From Bacteriovoracaceae bacterium (lineage in GTDB: Bacteria; Bdellovibrionota; Bacteriovoracia; Bacteriovoracales; Bacteriovoracaceae): a stretch of 64,000 nucleotides of DNA. This document shows positions 1-9,437 of the stretch, in pieces (position 1 is the stretch's first letter; every line of letters starts with the position of its first letter). The translations under genes were made by a program, and so were the position numbers. The notes under the pieces are model-generated. The model was not told the origin of the DNA and did no database searches. It saw nothing but the letters and a program-made list of their open reading frames with translations. The stretch is from assembly GCA_016786485.1 (NCBI GenBank), contig JAEUWD010000048.1, positions 1-64,000 of the forward strand. The letters are read 5' to 3'.

Positions 1-265
1 ACTCAGCATTTTTACCCTTCGTTTGGTAGAGCAATTTGAAACTCGCATTCTGAAAGTTTTTAAGATTTAAGTTATTTGCAACTTCAGCTGCAGCGGAAGT
101 TATTTCTTCGCTGGTTGAAACTTCGATTTTTTTTACGGTAAAGTTGGCCGCTAAATTTGAATTTTCAACTTCAGCGTTTGCCCCATTACGAAATAAAGAT
201 TCGACCGAAGGAGTGTAGGCGTAAAGTTCAAAACTACTAAGTAGGAGAATTAAAGATAATTTCAT
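1..265 (-). CDS. Secreted protein of unknown function, N-terminal part only
   Basis: An open frame runs from an ATG at 265-263 on the minus strand to the window edge without a stop, giving the first 88 residues. It begins with Met-Lys, a short hydrophobic stretch (LSLILLLSSFELYA) that looks like a Sec signal peptide cleaved near residue 15, then a polar region rich in Asn, Ala, Glu and Ser. It lies 8 bases downstream of the galU stop on the same strand, so the two may be co-transcribed. No family is recognisable from this fragment. The C-terminal part is outside the window. Confidence 0.6.
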   Translation of the reverse strand, partial: MKLSLILLLSSFELYAYTPSVESLFRNGANAEVENSNLAANFTVKKIEVSTSEEITSAAAEVANNLNLKNFQNASFKLLYQTKGKNAE

Positions 266-273
266 AATCAACC

Positions 274-1155
274 TTATTTATATTTTAAATATTTTTCTTC
301 AATTAATTTATAGACTTGTTTTTTGTATTTCTCATCTCGAAGAGCAAATTCGATCGTTGCATCGATATAACCAATAATATCACCGGTATCAAAACGTTCG
401 CCTTCAAAAACGTGCGCGTAAACCTCATCCTTTTCACAAAGCATATTAATCGCATCCGTTAATTGGTACTCACCACCAGCGCCACGCGGAATTTTTTTAA
501 GAGCATCGAAAATTTCTGCCGTTAAAATATAACGGCCCGGTGTTGCTAGTGTTGTTGGCGCTTTTTCTGGAGCAGGCTTTTCCACCATAGCGGTCATACG
601 CAGAGTTTGCTTATCGTCTTTTAAAAATTTACCTGACACTATTCCGTAACGACGCGTATGTTCTTTTGGAACTTCCATCACACCAATAACTGACTTGAAA
701 GAATTTTGAAGCGAGCAATTAATTAATTGTTTCGTCACTGGCGTTTTTCCCAGGGTAATGTCATCACCCAGTAACACAGCAAAGGTTTCAGAACCAACCA
801 CCGCCTCGGCCATTAAAATAGCATGACCTAAACCTAACTGCTCTTTTTGGCGAACGGTAATAATATTGACCATCTCACCAATTTTTTTAATAAGTTCGAA
901 ATCTTCTTTTTTTCCACGTTCAGCTAGAAAAGCTTCGAGCTCCAGGTTTCTATCAAAGAAATTTTCAATTTCTTCTTTACCTGAAGCCGTGACAAAAATA
1001 ATTTCTTCGATCCCAGCCTCTACCGCTTCCTTCACCACATAATAAATCATCGGATAGTTAATAATCGGGATAATTTCTTTCGAAATGGTTTTGGTCGCTG
1101 GTAAAAATCTTGTGCCTTTTCCAGCAATTGGGATAACGGCTTTTTTTATTTTCAT
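274..1155 (-). CDS. galU: UTP--glucose-1-phosphate uridylyltransferase
   Basis: This 293-residue protein makes UDP-glucose from UTP and glucose-1-phosphate in the cytoplasm, feeding LPS, capsule and other envelope glycans. The nucleotide-binding signature GKGTRFLP is at residues 12-19, followed by the SKE and the NYPMI segment typical of bacterial GalU. The LLGDD metal/nucleotide motif and EKPAPEKAPT segment are also present. Length is normal for the family (about 290-300). It is transcribed away from the 1215 gene; the 59-base gap between them must hold divergent promoters. The start is the only ATG before the conserved first strand. Confidence 0.95.
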   Translation of the reverse strand: MKIKKAVIPIAGKGTRFLPATKTISKEIIPIINYPMIYYVVKEAVEAGIEEIIFVTASGKEEIENFFDRNLELEAFLAERGKKEDFELIKKIGEMVNIITVRQKEQLGLGHAILMAEAVVGSETFAVLLGDDITLGKTPVTKQLINCSLQNSFKSVIGVMEVPKEHTRRYGIVSGKFLKDDKQTLRMTAMVEKPAPEKAPTTLATPGRYILTAEIFDALKKIPRGAGGEYQLTDAINMLCEKDEVYAHVFEGERFDTGDIIGYIDATIEFALRDEKYKKQVYKLIEEKYLKYK

Positions 1156-1214
1156 ATTTCTCTTATAAAACGATGACTAATTTATTAAGCTAGTATCTAA
1201 AAAACAGGAGCTCT

Positions 1215-2132
1215 ATGCCATCTTTCATTGTTATAATCATATCAATAATAAGCCTTTTTTCACAATTTTCCTATGCGCAAAAGACCTCACAGGTACGTGA
1301 TTTTGAAACAACTCGACTTATGTCATTTGGTGGTGCGGGTGTCGGCGCAGTGCTAAGTAACGAAGCTTCGGTTTTAAACCCAGGAAGTATCACCTTTTAC
1401 GACAAATCCTCTTTATACTATCAAAGTTCAAATACTGAAATCGACCCAAAAGACGCTGATCGAACCGTCACCGGTCCACCTTTCCCGAGTGAAAAAAAAT
1501 CTCAGGCTTTGATCATTACCGACACTTCAAATGCCGCTAAAGGTGCCTTCAGTTATCAATCCCAAAAAGAATTTGATGCTCAAAGGCGACGTCTTACCTT
1601 TACTGCCTCAGGTTTGGTTGGTGGAAACTCATCGCTCGGTTTTTTGTATCGTTACAGTCGGGAAAAGACCGACATGAGCACGGCTTTAGCAGAAAAAAAA
1701 TATCATCAATTAGTCGTAGGCGCCACCCACATCTTAACTGACAGTTTTAGTCTTGGAATAATCTATGTCGACCCATTTGAAACGATTCCGGAAGATACCA
1801 AAGTTATTTTAGGTACCCAGTTAAATGTTTTCGATATGATCTCGTTTTTAATCGATGTTGGGGCCAACCCTTCAGAAGAATTATCAGAAACAGCAGTCTA
1901 CAAAGGCGCGCTTCAGATGAAATTTTTCTCGGAAGTCTTTGTTCGTTTTGGGACTTTTACAGATAAACAACTCGGCGTTAAGGGTAACGGCTGGGGTGTA
2001 AGCTGGAGTGGTCCGAAACTCTCATTAGATTTTGCGATGAAGAGCACACGACCAATAGACAATCAGTCTGCTCTACTTTATGAAGAAGAAAAAATTCAGG
2101 AAACTTCATTTGCCGTGAATTTGATGTTCTAA
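1215..2132 (+). CDS. Putative outer-membrane protein, unknown function
   Basis: The 305-residue product has an N-terminal hydrophobic signal peptide (about residues 2-21, ending SYAQ). The mature part alternates hydrophobic and polar residues, is rich in Gly, Ser, Tyr and Phe, and ends in Phe, as outer-membrane barrel strands often do. The segment after the signal (SFGGAGVG, then NPGSITFYD) recalls FadL/PorV-like barrels, but the similarity is only general. An AGGAG ribosome site lies 5 bases before the ATG. It is the first gene of a long plus-strand run. No specific role can be assigned. Confidence 0.65.
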   Translation: MPSFIVIIISIISLFSQFSYAQKTSQVRDFETTRLMSFGGAGVGAVLSNEASVLNPGSITFYDKSSLYYQSSNTEIDPKDADRTVTGPPFPSEKKSQALIITDTSNAAKGAFSYQSQKEFDAQRRRLTFTASGLVGGNSSLGFLYRYSREKTDMSTALAEKKYHQLVVGATHILTDSFSLGIIYVDPFETIPEDTKVILGTQLNVFDMISFLIDVGANPSEELSETAVYKGALQMKFFSEVFVRFGTFTDKQLGVKGNGWGVSWSGPKLSLDFAMKSTRPIDNQSALLYEEEKIQETSFAVNLMF

Positions 2133-2168
2133 CTTTAACTCTTTTGCGTAGATAGCCGAAAGAGAGTT

Positions 2169-2909
2169 ATGTCAAAACCAGAAAAGTTAGCCGAAGACCT
2201 TTTTAAAGAAGAAGAACTACCCGTTACACCTAACGGTGGAAATCGTCGCCAGAATTTGTTGGGGCTTGAGAAGCGTTATAAATTTCGATTCACGCATGTG
2301 AAACAGGCCAAAGAAGCACAAAAATCTGGAAATTTTCTTCAGGCAGTAAAAAAATATCATGAATATCTTAAAGTCTTGAGCGATCTACATGAGTGCGATC
2401 CTTACAAGTTAAAACCATCTTATTTCAATCGCGACAACAACGTGGCCGAGATGTTTTTAATCAGTCAGGTCTACTGGGAATTAACTAAAATGTATGACCT
2501 CACACCTAAACTTCAGCCACAATTTATGAGTTGTTTAAAGCAATTTATTTTTTTCTCAAATAACATGCCATATCAAATCGTAAATGCCGAAATCATGCGG
2601 CGGTTTATTAAGCGCGGAAAACTGAATAATGTTTCTGCTTACCAAGAAGCTTACAATTCCATTTATATCGCATCAAAATCCTGTTTTATTGCCACCGAAT
2701 GCTTTGGTGATTTACATCCAACCACAGAGAGAATTCGTCATTTTAAAGCGCTACTTATGAACTACACTTTCGGTGTTAATTTCGTGCATTTTTACTATCG
2801 TATTTCACCTACTTTCATTGATTGGTTACGAGCACGACCACGCTTGCGTAACATTTTATTACGATTTATCTTCCGACCAACGCTAAATATATTTTCAAAG
2901 TTTTTTTAA
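2169..2909 (+). CDS. CFI-box C-terminal domain protein, unknown function
   Basis: This 246-residue protein has a mainly helical N-terminal two thirds with a TPR-like stretch (QAKEAQKSGNFLQAVKKYHEYL). It ends in a segment beginning CFIATECFGDLHP, followed by an Arg/Phe-rich helix, FVHFYYRISP and a hydrophobic, basic tail. That order matches the CFI-box C-terminal domain known from many secreted or envelope-linked proteins, though here Glu-Cys replaces the usual Ala-Ala/Ala-Tyr after CFIAT. There is no N-terminal signal peptide. It sits 17 bases before lptG in the same run. The function is unknown. Confidence 0.6.
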   Translation: MSKPEKLAEDLFKEEELPVTPNGGNRRQNLLGLEKRYKFRFTHVKQAKEAQKSGNFLQAVKKYHEYLKVLSDLHECDPYKLKPSYFNRDNNVAEMFLISQVYWELTKMYDLTPKLQPQFMSCLKQFIFFSNNMPYQIVNAEIMRRFIKRGKLNNVSAYQEAYNSIYIASKSCFIATECFGDLHPTTERIRHFKALLMNYTFGVNFVHFYYRISPTFIDWLRARPRLRNILLRFIFRPTLNIFSKFF

Positions 2910-2926
2910 ACTCTTAAGATATTCAC

Positions 2927-4012
2927 ATGGGATTAATCGATCGGATCATTATTAAGGAATGGTTTAAGGCCTTTATCGGCTCTTTTATTATTCTTTTACT
3001 TATCACTACTGTGGCCGATCTGGTTAACGGCTTTATTCGTGGCAAAGATGACACCTATATCCTAACTTACTACATGATCAAGATGCCAAGTATTATTACC
3101 AAGATGCTTCCGGCTTCTTGTTTACTCGCAACCCTTTTTTGCTTTAATAATCTCAAAAATAATAGTGAACTAATCGCCATTTTTGCTTCTGGGTTTTCGG
3201 TGACGAAAATGATCCAACTCGTGACATCACTCACACTGGTCGCCGCACTTATTCAATTTCTTTTAGTAAATAATATCGAGCCTAGTTCAAATCGATTAAA
3301 AATTCGTTATGAAGATGAACTTTCAACTTCCAAGTCGAAAATCAAATCCGCTTCCATCGAAGGTGGTAAGGTTTGGTATCGCAGTCAAAGTTATTTTGCC
3401 AGCTTTAGTGGTTTCGATGCTGAAAAGAAAGCGTTGAAAGAAATTTCACTCTATTTTTTTTCGCCGACTTATCAAAACAGTAAAATTATTCACGCCAAAG
3501 AAGCTAAATATGTGAATGAAAATCAGTGGCTACTCAAACAAGGCTTATCGTTAAACAAACTGGAAGGTGAAGTTTTTTCTGAGCCAAGCAAATTTTCAGA
3601 AATGCCTATTACACTCCATGAAGCACCGGAAGATTTTAAAAAGTTTGAATCTGAGGTAAAAACTCTTTCGTTGTACAGTCTTAATGCTTATATCAAACGC
3701 TTAGAGCAAACGGGTATTAACGTTTCTGAATATAAAGTTATTTTTTACGACAAAATCGCGTTGATTTTTACATGTTATGTTTTCGCATTATTTTCCATTT
3801 CAACTATTTACACTCCGAACCGAAGAACTGGCTCTTTTGCTAAAAACGTCATTTATACCCTTTCATTCTCATTTGCTTATTGGGTGGCGCATACCTCAAC
3901 TTTGGCCCTAGGAACTTCTGGGAAAATGCCACCATTTTTGGCCGCTAATTTAGTCCCATTTTTTTGCGGCGGTTATATTTATTTTGATTATTATCGGCAT
4001 CAGAAAGTATAG
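2927..4012 (+). CDS. lptG: LPS export permease of the LptF/LptG family
   Basis: The 361-residue protein has the LptF/LptG plan: an N-terminal amphipathic start (GLIDRIIIKEWFKAF), membrane segments near residues 15-35, 60-75 and 95-115, a large periplasmic beta-jellyroll domain (about 130-260), and three C-terminal membrane segments. In the known system two such permeases pair with the ATPase LptB to pull LPS from the inner membrane onto the LptC-A-D bridge. Only one permease gene is here, so LptF and LptB must be elsewhere. The LptG rather than LptF label is a best guess. The gene is in the plus-strand run just before def. Confidence 0.8.
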   Translation: MGLIDRIIIKEWFKAFIGSFIILLLITTVADLVNGFIRGKDDTYILTYYMIKMPSIITKMLPASCLLATLFCFNNLKNNSELIAIFASGFSVTKMIQLVTSLTLVAALIQFLLVNNIEPSSNRLKIRYEDELSTSKSKIKSASIEGGKVWYRSQSYFASFSGFDAEKKALKEISLYFFSPTYQNSKIIHAKEAKYVNENQWLLKQGLSLNKLEGEVFSEPSKFSEMPITLHEAPEDFKKFESEVKTLSLYSLNAYIKRLEQTGINVSEYKVIFYDKIALIFTCYVFALFSISTIYTPNRRTGSFAKNVIYTLSFSFAYWVAHTSTLALGTSGKMPPFLAANLVPFFCGGYIYFDYYRHQKV

Positions 4013-4051
4013 TTTTATTGTTTATTTCTCTCATGCTAAAGTCTTTCCATT

Positions 4052-4630
4052 ATGGAAGTTAATTTAAAAAATGCTCTCACTCAAGGCAGCCCACTAGATA
4101 TTGTGATATATCCTGAAGCTATTCTTGCCAAAAAGACCGCACCCATTACTATCTTTGATGACAAGCTAAAAAAACTTGCTATCGATATGCTGTATACGAT
4201 GTATCACGCCCCTGGTGTGGGTCTAGCAGCTCCGCAAGTTAATCGCGATATGCGCATGTTTGTTTTAGATGTGGAGTTTGATCGTGAGAAATCAGCCGAC
4301 GGGATGACTTACATCTTTAACAATCTCAACCCAATGGTTTTTATTAATCCAGAGATTACTCCTATGGGTAACGAAAAAGTTAAAAATCAAGAAGGCTGTT
4401 TAAGCCTTCCGGGAATTTATGAAGATGTTAATCGTTTCAAAACGATCAAAGTTAAATATCAAGATCTTGATGGTAAAACACATGAACTTGAGGCAAGTGA
4501 ACTTTTAGGTGTTTGTATTCAGCACGAAACTGATCACTTAAATGGTATTATGTTTATCGATCATTTGAGTCAACTCAAACATAACTTTTATCGTAACAAA
4601 ATGATTAAACAAAAAAAGGCTTTCTCTTGA
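4052..4630 (+). CDS. def: Peptide deformylase
   Basis: This 192-residue enzyme removes the N-formyl group from new proteins. All three family motifs are present: GVGLAAPQ (55-62), EGCLS (114-118, with the metal-binding Cys) and HETDH (158-162, two His ligands and catalytic Glu). It carries about ten extra residues at the N terminus before the usual first strand (IVIYPEAIL). It overlaps fmt by four bases, so deformylase and the formyltransferase are translationally coupled, as in many bacteria. Confidence 0.95.
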   Translation: MEVNLKNALTQGSPLDIVIYPEAILAKKTAPITIFDDKLKKLAIDMLYTMYHAPGVGLAAPQVNRDMRMFVLDVEFDREKSADGMTYIFNNLNPMVFINPEITPMGNEKVKNQEGCLSLPGIYEDVNRFKTIKVKYQDLDGKTHELEASELLGVCIQHETDHLNGIMFIDHLSQLKHNFYRNKMIKQKKAFS

Positions 4631-5553
4631 AAAAGCTTAAAACGATTTTTATGGGCACGCCTGATATTGCGCTCGATTCACTTTCAGCGCTGATGAATCA
4701 CCCACAAATCGAAATCGTTTCGGTTATTTCGATGCCAGATAGGCCAGCAGGTCGCGGGCATCAATTAACTTCTCCAGAAGTTATTCAATTTGCTAAAAAT
4801 CATTCTCTACCTTATTTTCAAACGACAAATATCAATCAAGAAAATGAATTTTTAGAAAAATTACCAGAAATTGATTTGATTATTGTTTTTGCCTTTGCAC
4901 AGTTTTTAGGAAAAAAAATTTTGCAACTGCCTAAACTTGGCTGTTTTAATATTCACACTTCACTACTACCAAAATATCGTGGAGCTGCACCTATTCAGTA
5001 CGCCCTTCTCAATGATGATAAGACGACGGGTGTTTCCATCCAAAAGATGGTGAAGAAAATGGATGCTGGTGATATTGCTCACCAGACGGAAGTTTCAATC
5101 ATGGCCAATGAAAAAGCCGGACAACTTTATCAAAAATTAAAAACAGTTGCCGCGACCACACTAACGGAACTTCTCGATCTGTTAGTTGCAGGAAAAGTTC
5201 AATATCAAATTCAAGATGAAAGCCAAGTCAGCTTCGCGCCGACACTTTCTAAAGATGCTGGCCATATTCACTTTGCTGAAGCGACAGCCAAAGAAATTAT
5301 TTGTCGCCTAAGAGCTTTTGACCCCTGGCCTGGAATTTACTGTTTTCTGAACCAAAAGCGTTTAAAAATATTAGAGCTTGAACCTAGCGCTCAGTCGTTA
5401 AAACCGGGCGTCGCTGATATTACTAGCGGAAAGTTAATTATTGGTACTAAAAACGGCTCGCTTCGACTCAAACAGATCCAACTAGAAGGAAAAAAGGCTT
5501 GTGAAGATATTGACTTGTTAAATGGCATTCGCGAAAAATTAATTATAACCTAG
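4627..5553 (+). CDS. fmt: Methionyl-tRNA formyltransferase
   Basis: This 308-residue protein formylates initiator Met-tRNA using 10-formyl-tetrahydrofolate. The N-terminal domain has the Rossmann start (IFMGTPDIALDSL) and the formyl-transfer motif HTSLLPKYRGAAP around residues 110-122. The C-terminal OB-like domain includes the typical RAFDPWPG segment. The start is a TTG at 4627 within a TTGA overlap with the def stop; the conserved first strand (KLKTIFMGTPD) begins immediately, so no later start fits. A TTG start in a four-base overlap suggests dependence on translation of def. Confidence 0.95.
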   Translation: MKKLKTIFMGTPDIALDSLSALMNHPQIEIVSVISMPDRPAGRGHQLTSPEVIQFAKNHSLPYFQTTNINQENEFLEKLPEIDLIIVFAFAQFLGKKILQLPKLGCFNIHTSLLPKYRGAAPIQYALLNDDKTTGVSIQKMVKKMDAGDIAHQTEVSIMANEKAGQLYQKLKTVAATTLTELLDLLVAGKVQYQIQDESQVSFAPTLSKDAGHIHFAEATAKEIICRLRAFDPWPGIYCFLNQKRLKILELEPSAQSLKPGVADITSGKLIIGTKNGSLRLKQIQLEGKKACEDIDLLNGIREKLIIT

Positions 5554-5560
5554 GTACATT

Positions 5561-6211
5561 ATGAATATAGTAGCACCAAGCATTCTGTCGGCATCATTTC
5601 TCGATTTGCGAGTTGAGCTGACTCAATTAAATAAATCTGAAAATTTATGGCTACATTTAGATATTATGGATTCACATTTTGTGCCAAATTTAACCTTCGG
5701 AAAACCTGTGCTGACTGAATTTCATAAATTAAGTAAACATCCGCTAGACGCTCACTTCATGGTAACTAATCCCGAATTTTTTATAAAAAATTTTAAAGAT
5801 ATTAAGATTCATAATTTTACTTTCCATTTAGAAGCGACTCAGGATTGTGCTGCTTTAATAAAGCAAGCAAAGAAATATTATCCAAGCGTTGGCATTTCAA
5901 TTAAACCTGCCACTGCCGTAGAAGAAATAAAACTTGAATGGTTAAAAGAATTAGATTTAGTGCTTTTAATGTCAGTAAACCCTGGTTTTAGTGGGCAAAA
6001 ATTTATGCCAAGCGTGTACGATAAAATTACTTATTTAGCTGATCTTCGAAAGAAACATAAATGTAAATTTCAAATTCAAGTTGATGGTGGCGTGGATGCT
6101 AGCAATGCCAAAAAACTTCGTGAACATGGTGCTGATAATCTCGTCTCTGGCTCATTTATTTTTTCCGAACCTAATAAGAACTACGAACTTAAAATAAAAG
6201 AATTGCGATGA
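5561..6211 (+). CDS. rpe: Ribulose-phosphate 3-epimerase
   Basis: This 216-residue TIM-barrel enzyme interconverts ribulose-5-phosphate and xylulose-5-phosphate in the pentose phosphate pathway. Family marks are APSILSASF at the start, HLDIMDSHFVPN and DAHFMV (metal-binding His/Asp), SVNPGFSGQKF (phosphate loop side) and QVDGGV (catalytic Asp). Length is normal. It follows fmt by 7 bases and overlaps hutH by the four bases ATGA. Confidence 0.95.
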   Translation: MNIVAPSILSASFLDLRVELTQLNKSENLWLHLDIMDSHFVPNLTFGKPVLTEFHKLSKHPLDAHFMVTNPEFFIKNFKDIKIHNFTFHLEATQDCAALIKQAKKYYPSVGISIKPATAVEEIKLEWLKELDLVLLMSVNPGFSGQKFMPSVYDKITYLADLRKKHKCKFQIQVDGGVDASNAKKLREHGADNLVSGSFIFSEPNKNYELKIKELR

Positions 6212-7770
6212 ACAAAGAATTATTTAAAAACTCTAAAATCTTTGAAATCGATGGTGACACACTTACTATCGACGATGTCTATAAAATTGCTCACGCTAAA
6301 CCCTTTGAGTATTTTTTAAAGCTTAAAAAAAGTTCACTCAAAAAAATGCACGAGTCAAATGACTACGTTCAAGAAATTGTTGAATCAGAAGTTTTGACTT
6401 ATGGGATTAATACTGGCTTTGGGGCCCTTTCAAATAAATTTATTTCAAAAAATGATTTAAAAGAATTGCAATACAATCTGATTCGTTCGCACTGTACAGG
6501 TGTTGGCGAACCCTTCTCACCAGAAATTACTCGCGCGATAATGCTTTTGCGTGCTAACTGTTTAGCCCAAGGTTTTTCTGGTGTAACTCCAGACGCGGTT
6601 GAACTTATTTTAGATTTTTTAAATTATCATATCCATCCCATTGTTCCTCAAAAAGGTTCCGTTGGAGCTTCGGGCGATTTGGCGCCTTTATCTCACATTG
6701 CACTGGCCTTGATCGGTGAAGGTGAAGTTATTTTTCACGGTAAACGTATTCATTCGCTCTTTGCCATCGAACAAATTGAAAAAACACCCGCCATTCTCGG
6801 ACCGAAGGATGGATTAGCGCTTATTAACGGCACCGCAGTTATGGCGGCACTTGGTTGTCTTTCACTGGTTGAGGCCAAAAGGCTTGCCATCTCCGCTGAT
6901 ATTATAGCGGCACTTACGCTCGATGGTGTACGAGGAACGATAAAGGCTTTTGATCCCAAAATTGCAAAGTTGAAACCACACTTGGGTCAACTAGCGGTGA
7001 CTAAAAATATGAATATGATTTTAGAAGGTTCTGAAATTTTAAATTCTCACTTTGATTGCAAAAAAGTTCAAGACCCTTATTCACTTCGTTGTATTCCGCA
7101 AGTGCATGGTTCATGTCGACAAACTTTTACCCACGCTGAAGAAGTTCTCTCGATTGAAATTAATGCGGTCACAGATAATCCCTTAATTTTCGTTAAAGAA
7201 AAACAAGTAATCTCTGGTGGAAATTTTCATGGTGAAGCACTGGCGATGTGTATGGACTACATGGCCATCGGCTTGGCTGAACTCGCGAATATGAGTGAAC
7301 GTCGTGTGGAAAAAATGATGAATCCAACCTTTTCAGATTTGCCTGCCTTTTTAGCTAAAGATTCTGGTTTAAATAGTGGCTTTATGATTGCTCACGTGAC
7401 AAGTGCCGCGCTGGTTTCTGAAAATAAAATTTTATGCCATCCCGCTTCGGTGGATTCTATCCCGACTTCAACTGACAAGGAAGATCACGTTTCCATGGGA
7501 GTAACTTCCGGACGCAAATTATATGAAATTATGAAAAACCTCAGATCGTGCTTAGCGATTGAACTACTTTGCGCGGCTCAAGCCTTAGATTTTTTACGAC
7601 CACTTAAAACTTCACCGGCCTTAGAAAAAGTTCACGCGCTCATTCGCCGTCATGTCGCCTTTGCGGAAAAAGATCGAACATATCACCGTGATATCCAAGT
7701 TCTTTCAGAAATTATCAGTAGTAATGAATTGGTACAAACGGTCGAAGAAGTAACAGGTAATTTAGCATAA
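6208..7770 (+). CDS. hutH: Histidine ammonia-lyase
   Basis: The 520-residue enzyme deaminates histidine to urocanate, the first step of histidine degradation. The Ala-Ser-Gly triad that cyclises into the MIO cofactor is at residues 154-156 in GASGDLAPLSH. The substrate-side segment YGINTGFGAL lies near residue 64, and NAVTDNPL and GGNFHGEA are also present. The ATG overlaps the rpe stop (ATGA), so its translation is probably coupled to a central-metabolism gene rather than driven by a separate hut promoter. hutU and hutI follow in order. Confidence 0.95.
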   Translation: MNKELFKNSKIFEIDGDTLTIDDVYKIAHAKPFEYFLKLKKSSLKKMHESNDYVQEIVESEVLTYGINTGFGALSNKFISKNDLKELQYNLIRSHCTGVGEPFSPEITRAIMLLRANCLAQGFSGVTPDAVELILDFLNYHIHPIVPQKGSVGASGDLAPLSHIALALIGEGEVIFHGKRIHSLFAIEQIEKTPAILGPKDGLALINGTAVMAALGCLSLVEAKRLAISADIIAALTLDGVRGTIKAFDPKIAKLKPHLGQLAVTKNMNMILEGSEILNSHFDCKKVQDPYSLRCIPQVHGSCRQTFTHAEEVLSIEINAVTDNPLIFVKEKQVISGGNFHGEALAMCMDYMAIGLAELANMSERRVEKMMNPTFSDLPAFLAKDSGLNSGFMIAHVTSAALVSENKILCHPASVDSIPTSTDKEDHVSMGVTSGRKLYEIMKNLRSCLAIELLCAAQALDFLRPLKTSPALEKVHALIRRHVAFAEKDRTYHRDIQVLSEIISSNELVQTVEEVTGNLA

Positions 7771-7785
7771 ATCACAGGAGCCTAT

Positions 7786-9435
7786 ATGAATATTCCACTA
7801 CCCCCAACTGGCGCCACTCTTACCTGTAAAGGTTGGCATCAGGAAGCCGCATTAAGATGTTTATTAAATAATCTTCATCCTGAAGTGGCTGAAGATCGTG
7901 ATGAATTAATTGTCTACGGTGGAAATGGACAAGCAGCAAGAAACCCTAAGGCCCTTAATGATATTATCACGGCCCTTAAAAATTTAGAAAATGATGAAAC
8001 ACTACTCATTCAGTCCGGAAAACCAGTCGCGGTTTTTCCAAGTAATCCTCAAGGCCCTCGCGTCCTACTTGCTAACTCAAATCTTGTGCCAGAATGGGCC
8101 AACTGGGATTATTTTAATAAGTTAAAAGATGAAGGCCTTATGATGTATGGCCAGATGACTGCCGGGTCATGGATTTACATCGGCACCCAAGGAATTCTTC
8201 AAGGGACTTATGAAACGTTCATGGCGGCAGCGGTAAAACATTATGGTAAAAATCAAACGCTGAAAGGTAAATTAGTTTTGACGGCAGGCCTAGGCGGTAT
8301 GGGCGGCGCTCAGCCACTTGCGGTGAAAATGGCCGAAGGTGTGTGTCTCGCTTGTGATATTGATCCATCACGAATTGAAAAAAGATTAAAGACTAAATAT
8401 CTCGATGTATTGGCGAAAGATTTTGACGAGGCCATCGCAATGGCAGAGAAAAGTAAAAAAAATGGTGAAGCCATTTCTATTGGTTGTGTGGGTAACGCGG
8501 CTGACTTTTTTGAATATGTGCTAAAAAAGAAAATTCTACCTGACCTCGTAACTGACCAAACTTCGGCCCATGACCCGATTAACGGATATATTCCTCGTGG
8601 TTATGATATTGCTGAAGCGAATAAGTTACGTAAAAAAGATCCTGAGAAATATAAAGCAGAAAGTTATAGCACCATGGGTGATCACGTGAAGGCGATGCTG
8701 GAGTTTCAAAAACGTGGCTCTCACGTTTTCGATTATGGAAATAATTTGCGCCAAGGTGCTAAGTCGGTGGGAGTAAAAAATGCTTTTGATTTCCCGGGCT
8801 TTGTTCCGGCATATATTCGTCCGCTTTTCTGCGAAGGCTCGGGCCCTTTCCGTTGGGTCGCACTTTCAGGTGATCCGGCTGATATTAAAGTGACGGATGA
8901 AGCTTTAAAAAAACTTTTCCCAGATAATTTACCGCTCCATAATTGGTTAGATAAGGCCCAAAGCATGGTGAAGTTTCAAGGTCTACCAGCTCGAATTTGC
9001 TGGCTGAAATACGGCGAACGTGAAAAAGCTGGATTATTATTCAACCAACTCGTGCGTGAGAAAAAAGTCAAAGCCCCGATCGTAATTGGTCGCGATCACC
9101 TCGATTGCGGGTCAGTAGCAAGTCCTAATCGTGAAACGGAAGCTATGAAAGATGGCAGTGACGCTATTTCGGATTGGCCGATTTTAAATGCGTTTATCAA
9201 TATTAACAATGGCGCCTCGTGGGTAAGTTTTCACCACGGTGGTGGCGTTGGCATTGGCTTCTCACAACACGCCGGCATGGTGATTGTAGCTGATGGTTCG
9301 GCTGAAATGGATGTTCGATTAAAGCGCGTGCTAAATTCTGATCCTGGAATGGGAATTGTTCGTCACGTGGATGCTGGTTATCCAGAAGCTATGCGTGAGA
9401 TGAAAAAAACTAATATTAAATTTCCTTCTTTATAA
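7786..9435 (+). CDS. hutU: Urocanate hydratase
   Basis: The 549-residue enzyme converts urocanate to imidazolonepropionate using tightly bound NAD+. The glycine-rich NAD site ([12 protein letters not shown]) lies near residues 165-176. The conserved ends are present: [11 protein letters not shown] near the N terminus and [17 protein letters not shown] near residue 480. The start has an AGGAG site 6 bases upstream. It sits 15 bases after hutH and 2 bases before hutI. Confidence 0.95.
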   Translation: MNIPLPPTGATLTCKGWHQEAALRCLLNNLHPEVAEDRDELIVYGGNGQAARNPKALNDIITALKNLENDETLLIQSGKPVAVFPSNPQGPRVLLANSNLVPEWANWDYFNKLKDEGLMMYGQMTAGSWIYIGTQGILQGTYETFMAAAVKHYGKNQTLKGKLVLTAGLGGMGGAQPLAVKMAEGVCLACDIDPSRIEKRLKTKYLDVLAKDFDEAIAMAEKSKKNGEAISIGCVGNAADFFEYVLKKKILPDLVTDQTSAHDPINGYIPRGYDIAEANKLRKKDPEKYKAESYSTMGDHVKAMLEFQKRGSHVFDYGNNLRQGAKSVGVKNAFDFPGFVPAYIRPLFCEGSGPFRWVALSGDPADIKVTDEALKKLFPDNLPLHNWLDKAQSMVKFQGLPARICWLKYGEREKAGLLFNQLVREKKVKAPIVIGRDHLDCGSVASPNRETEAMKDGSDAISDWPILNAFININNGASWVSFHHGGGVGIGFSQHAGMVIVADGSAEMDVRLKRVLNSDPGMGIVRHVDAGYPEAMREMKKTNIKFPSL

Positions 9436-9437
9436 AT

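Noticed and set aside
2136-2162. TAAC-N15-GCCGAAAG before the CFI-box gene, a third FliA-like match
   Set aside because: The transcription start would fall on the ATG at 2169, and the GAGAG end is better explained as the ribosome site. The gene sits 36 bases after its neighbour in a packed run.
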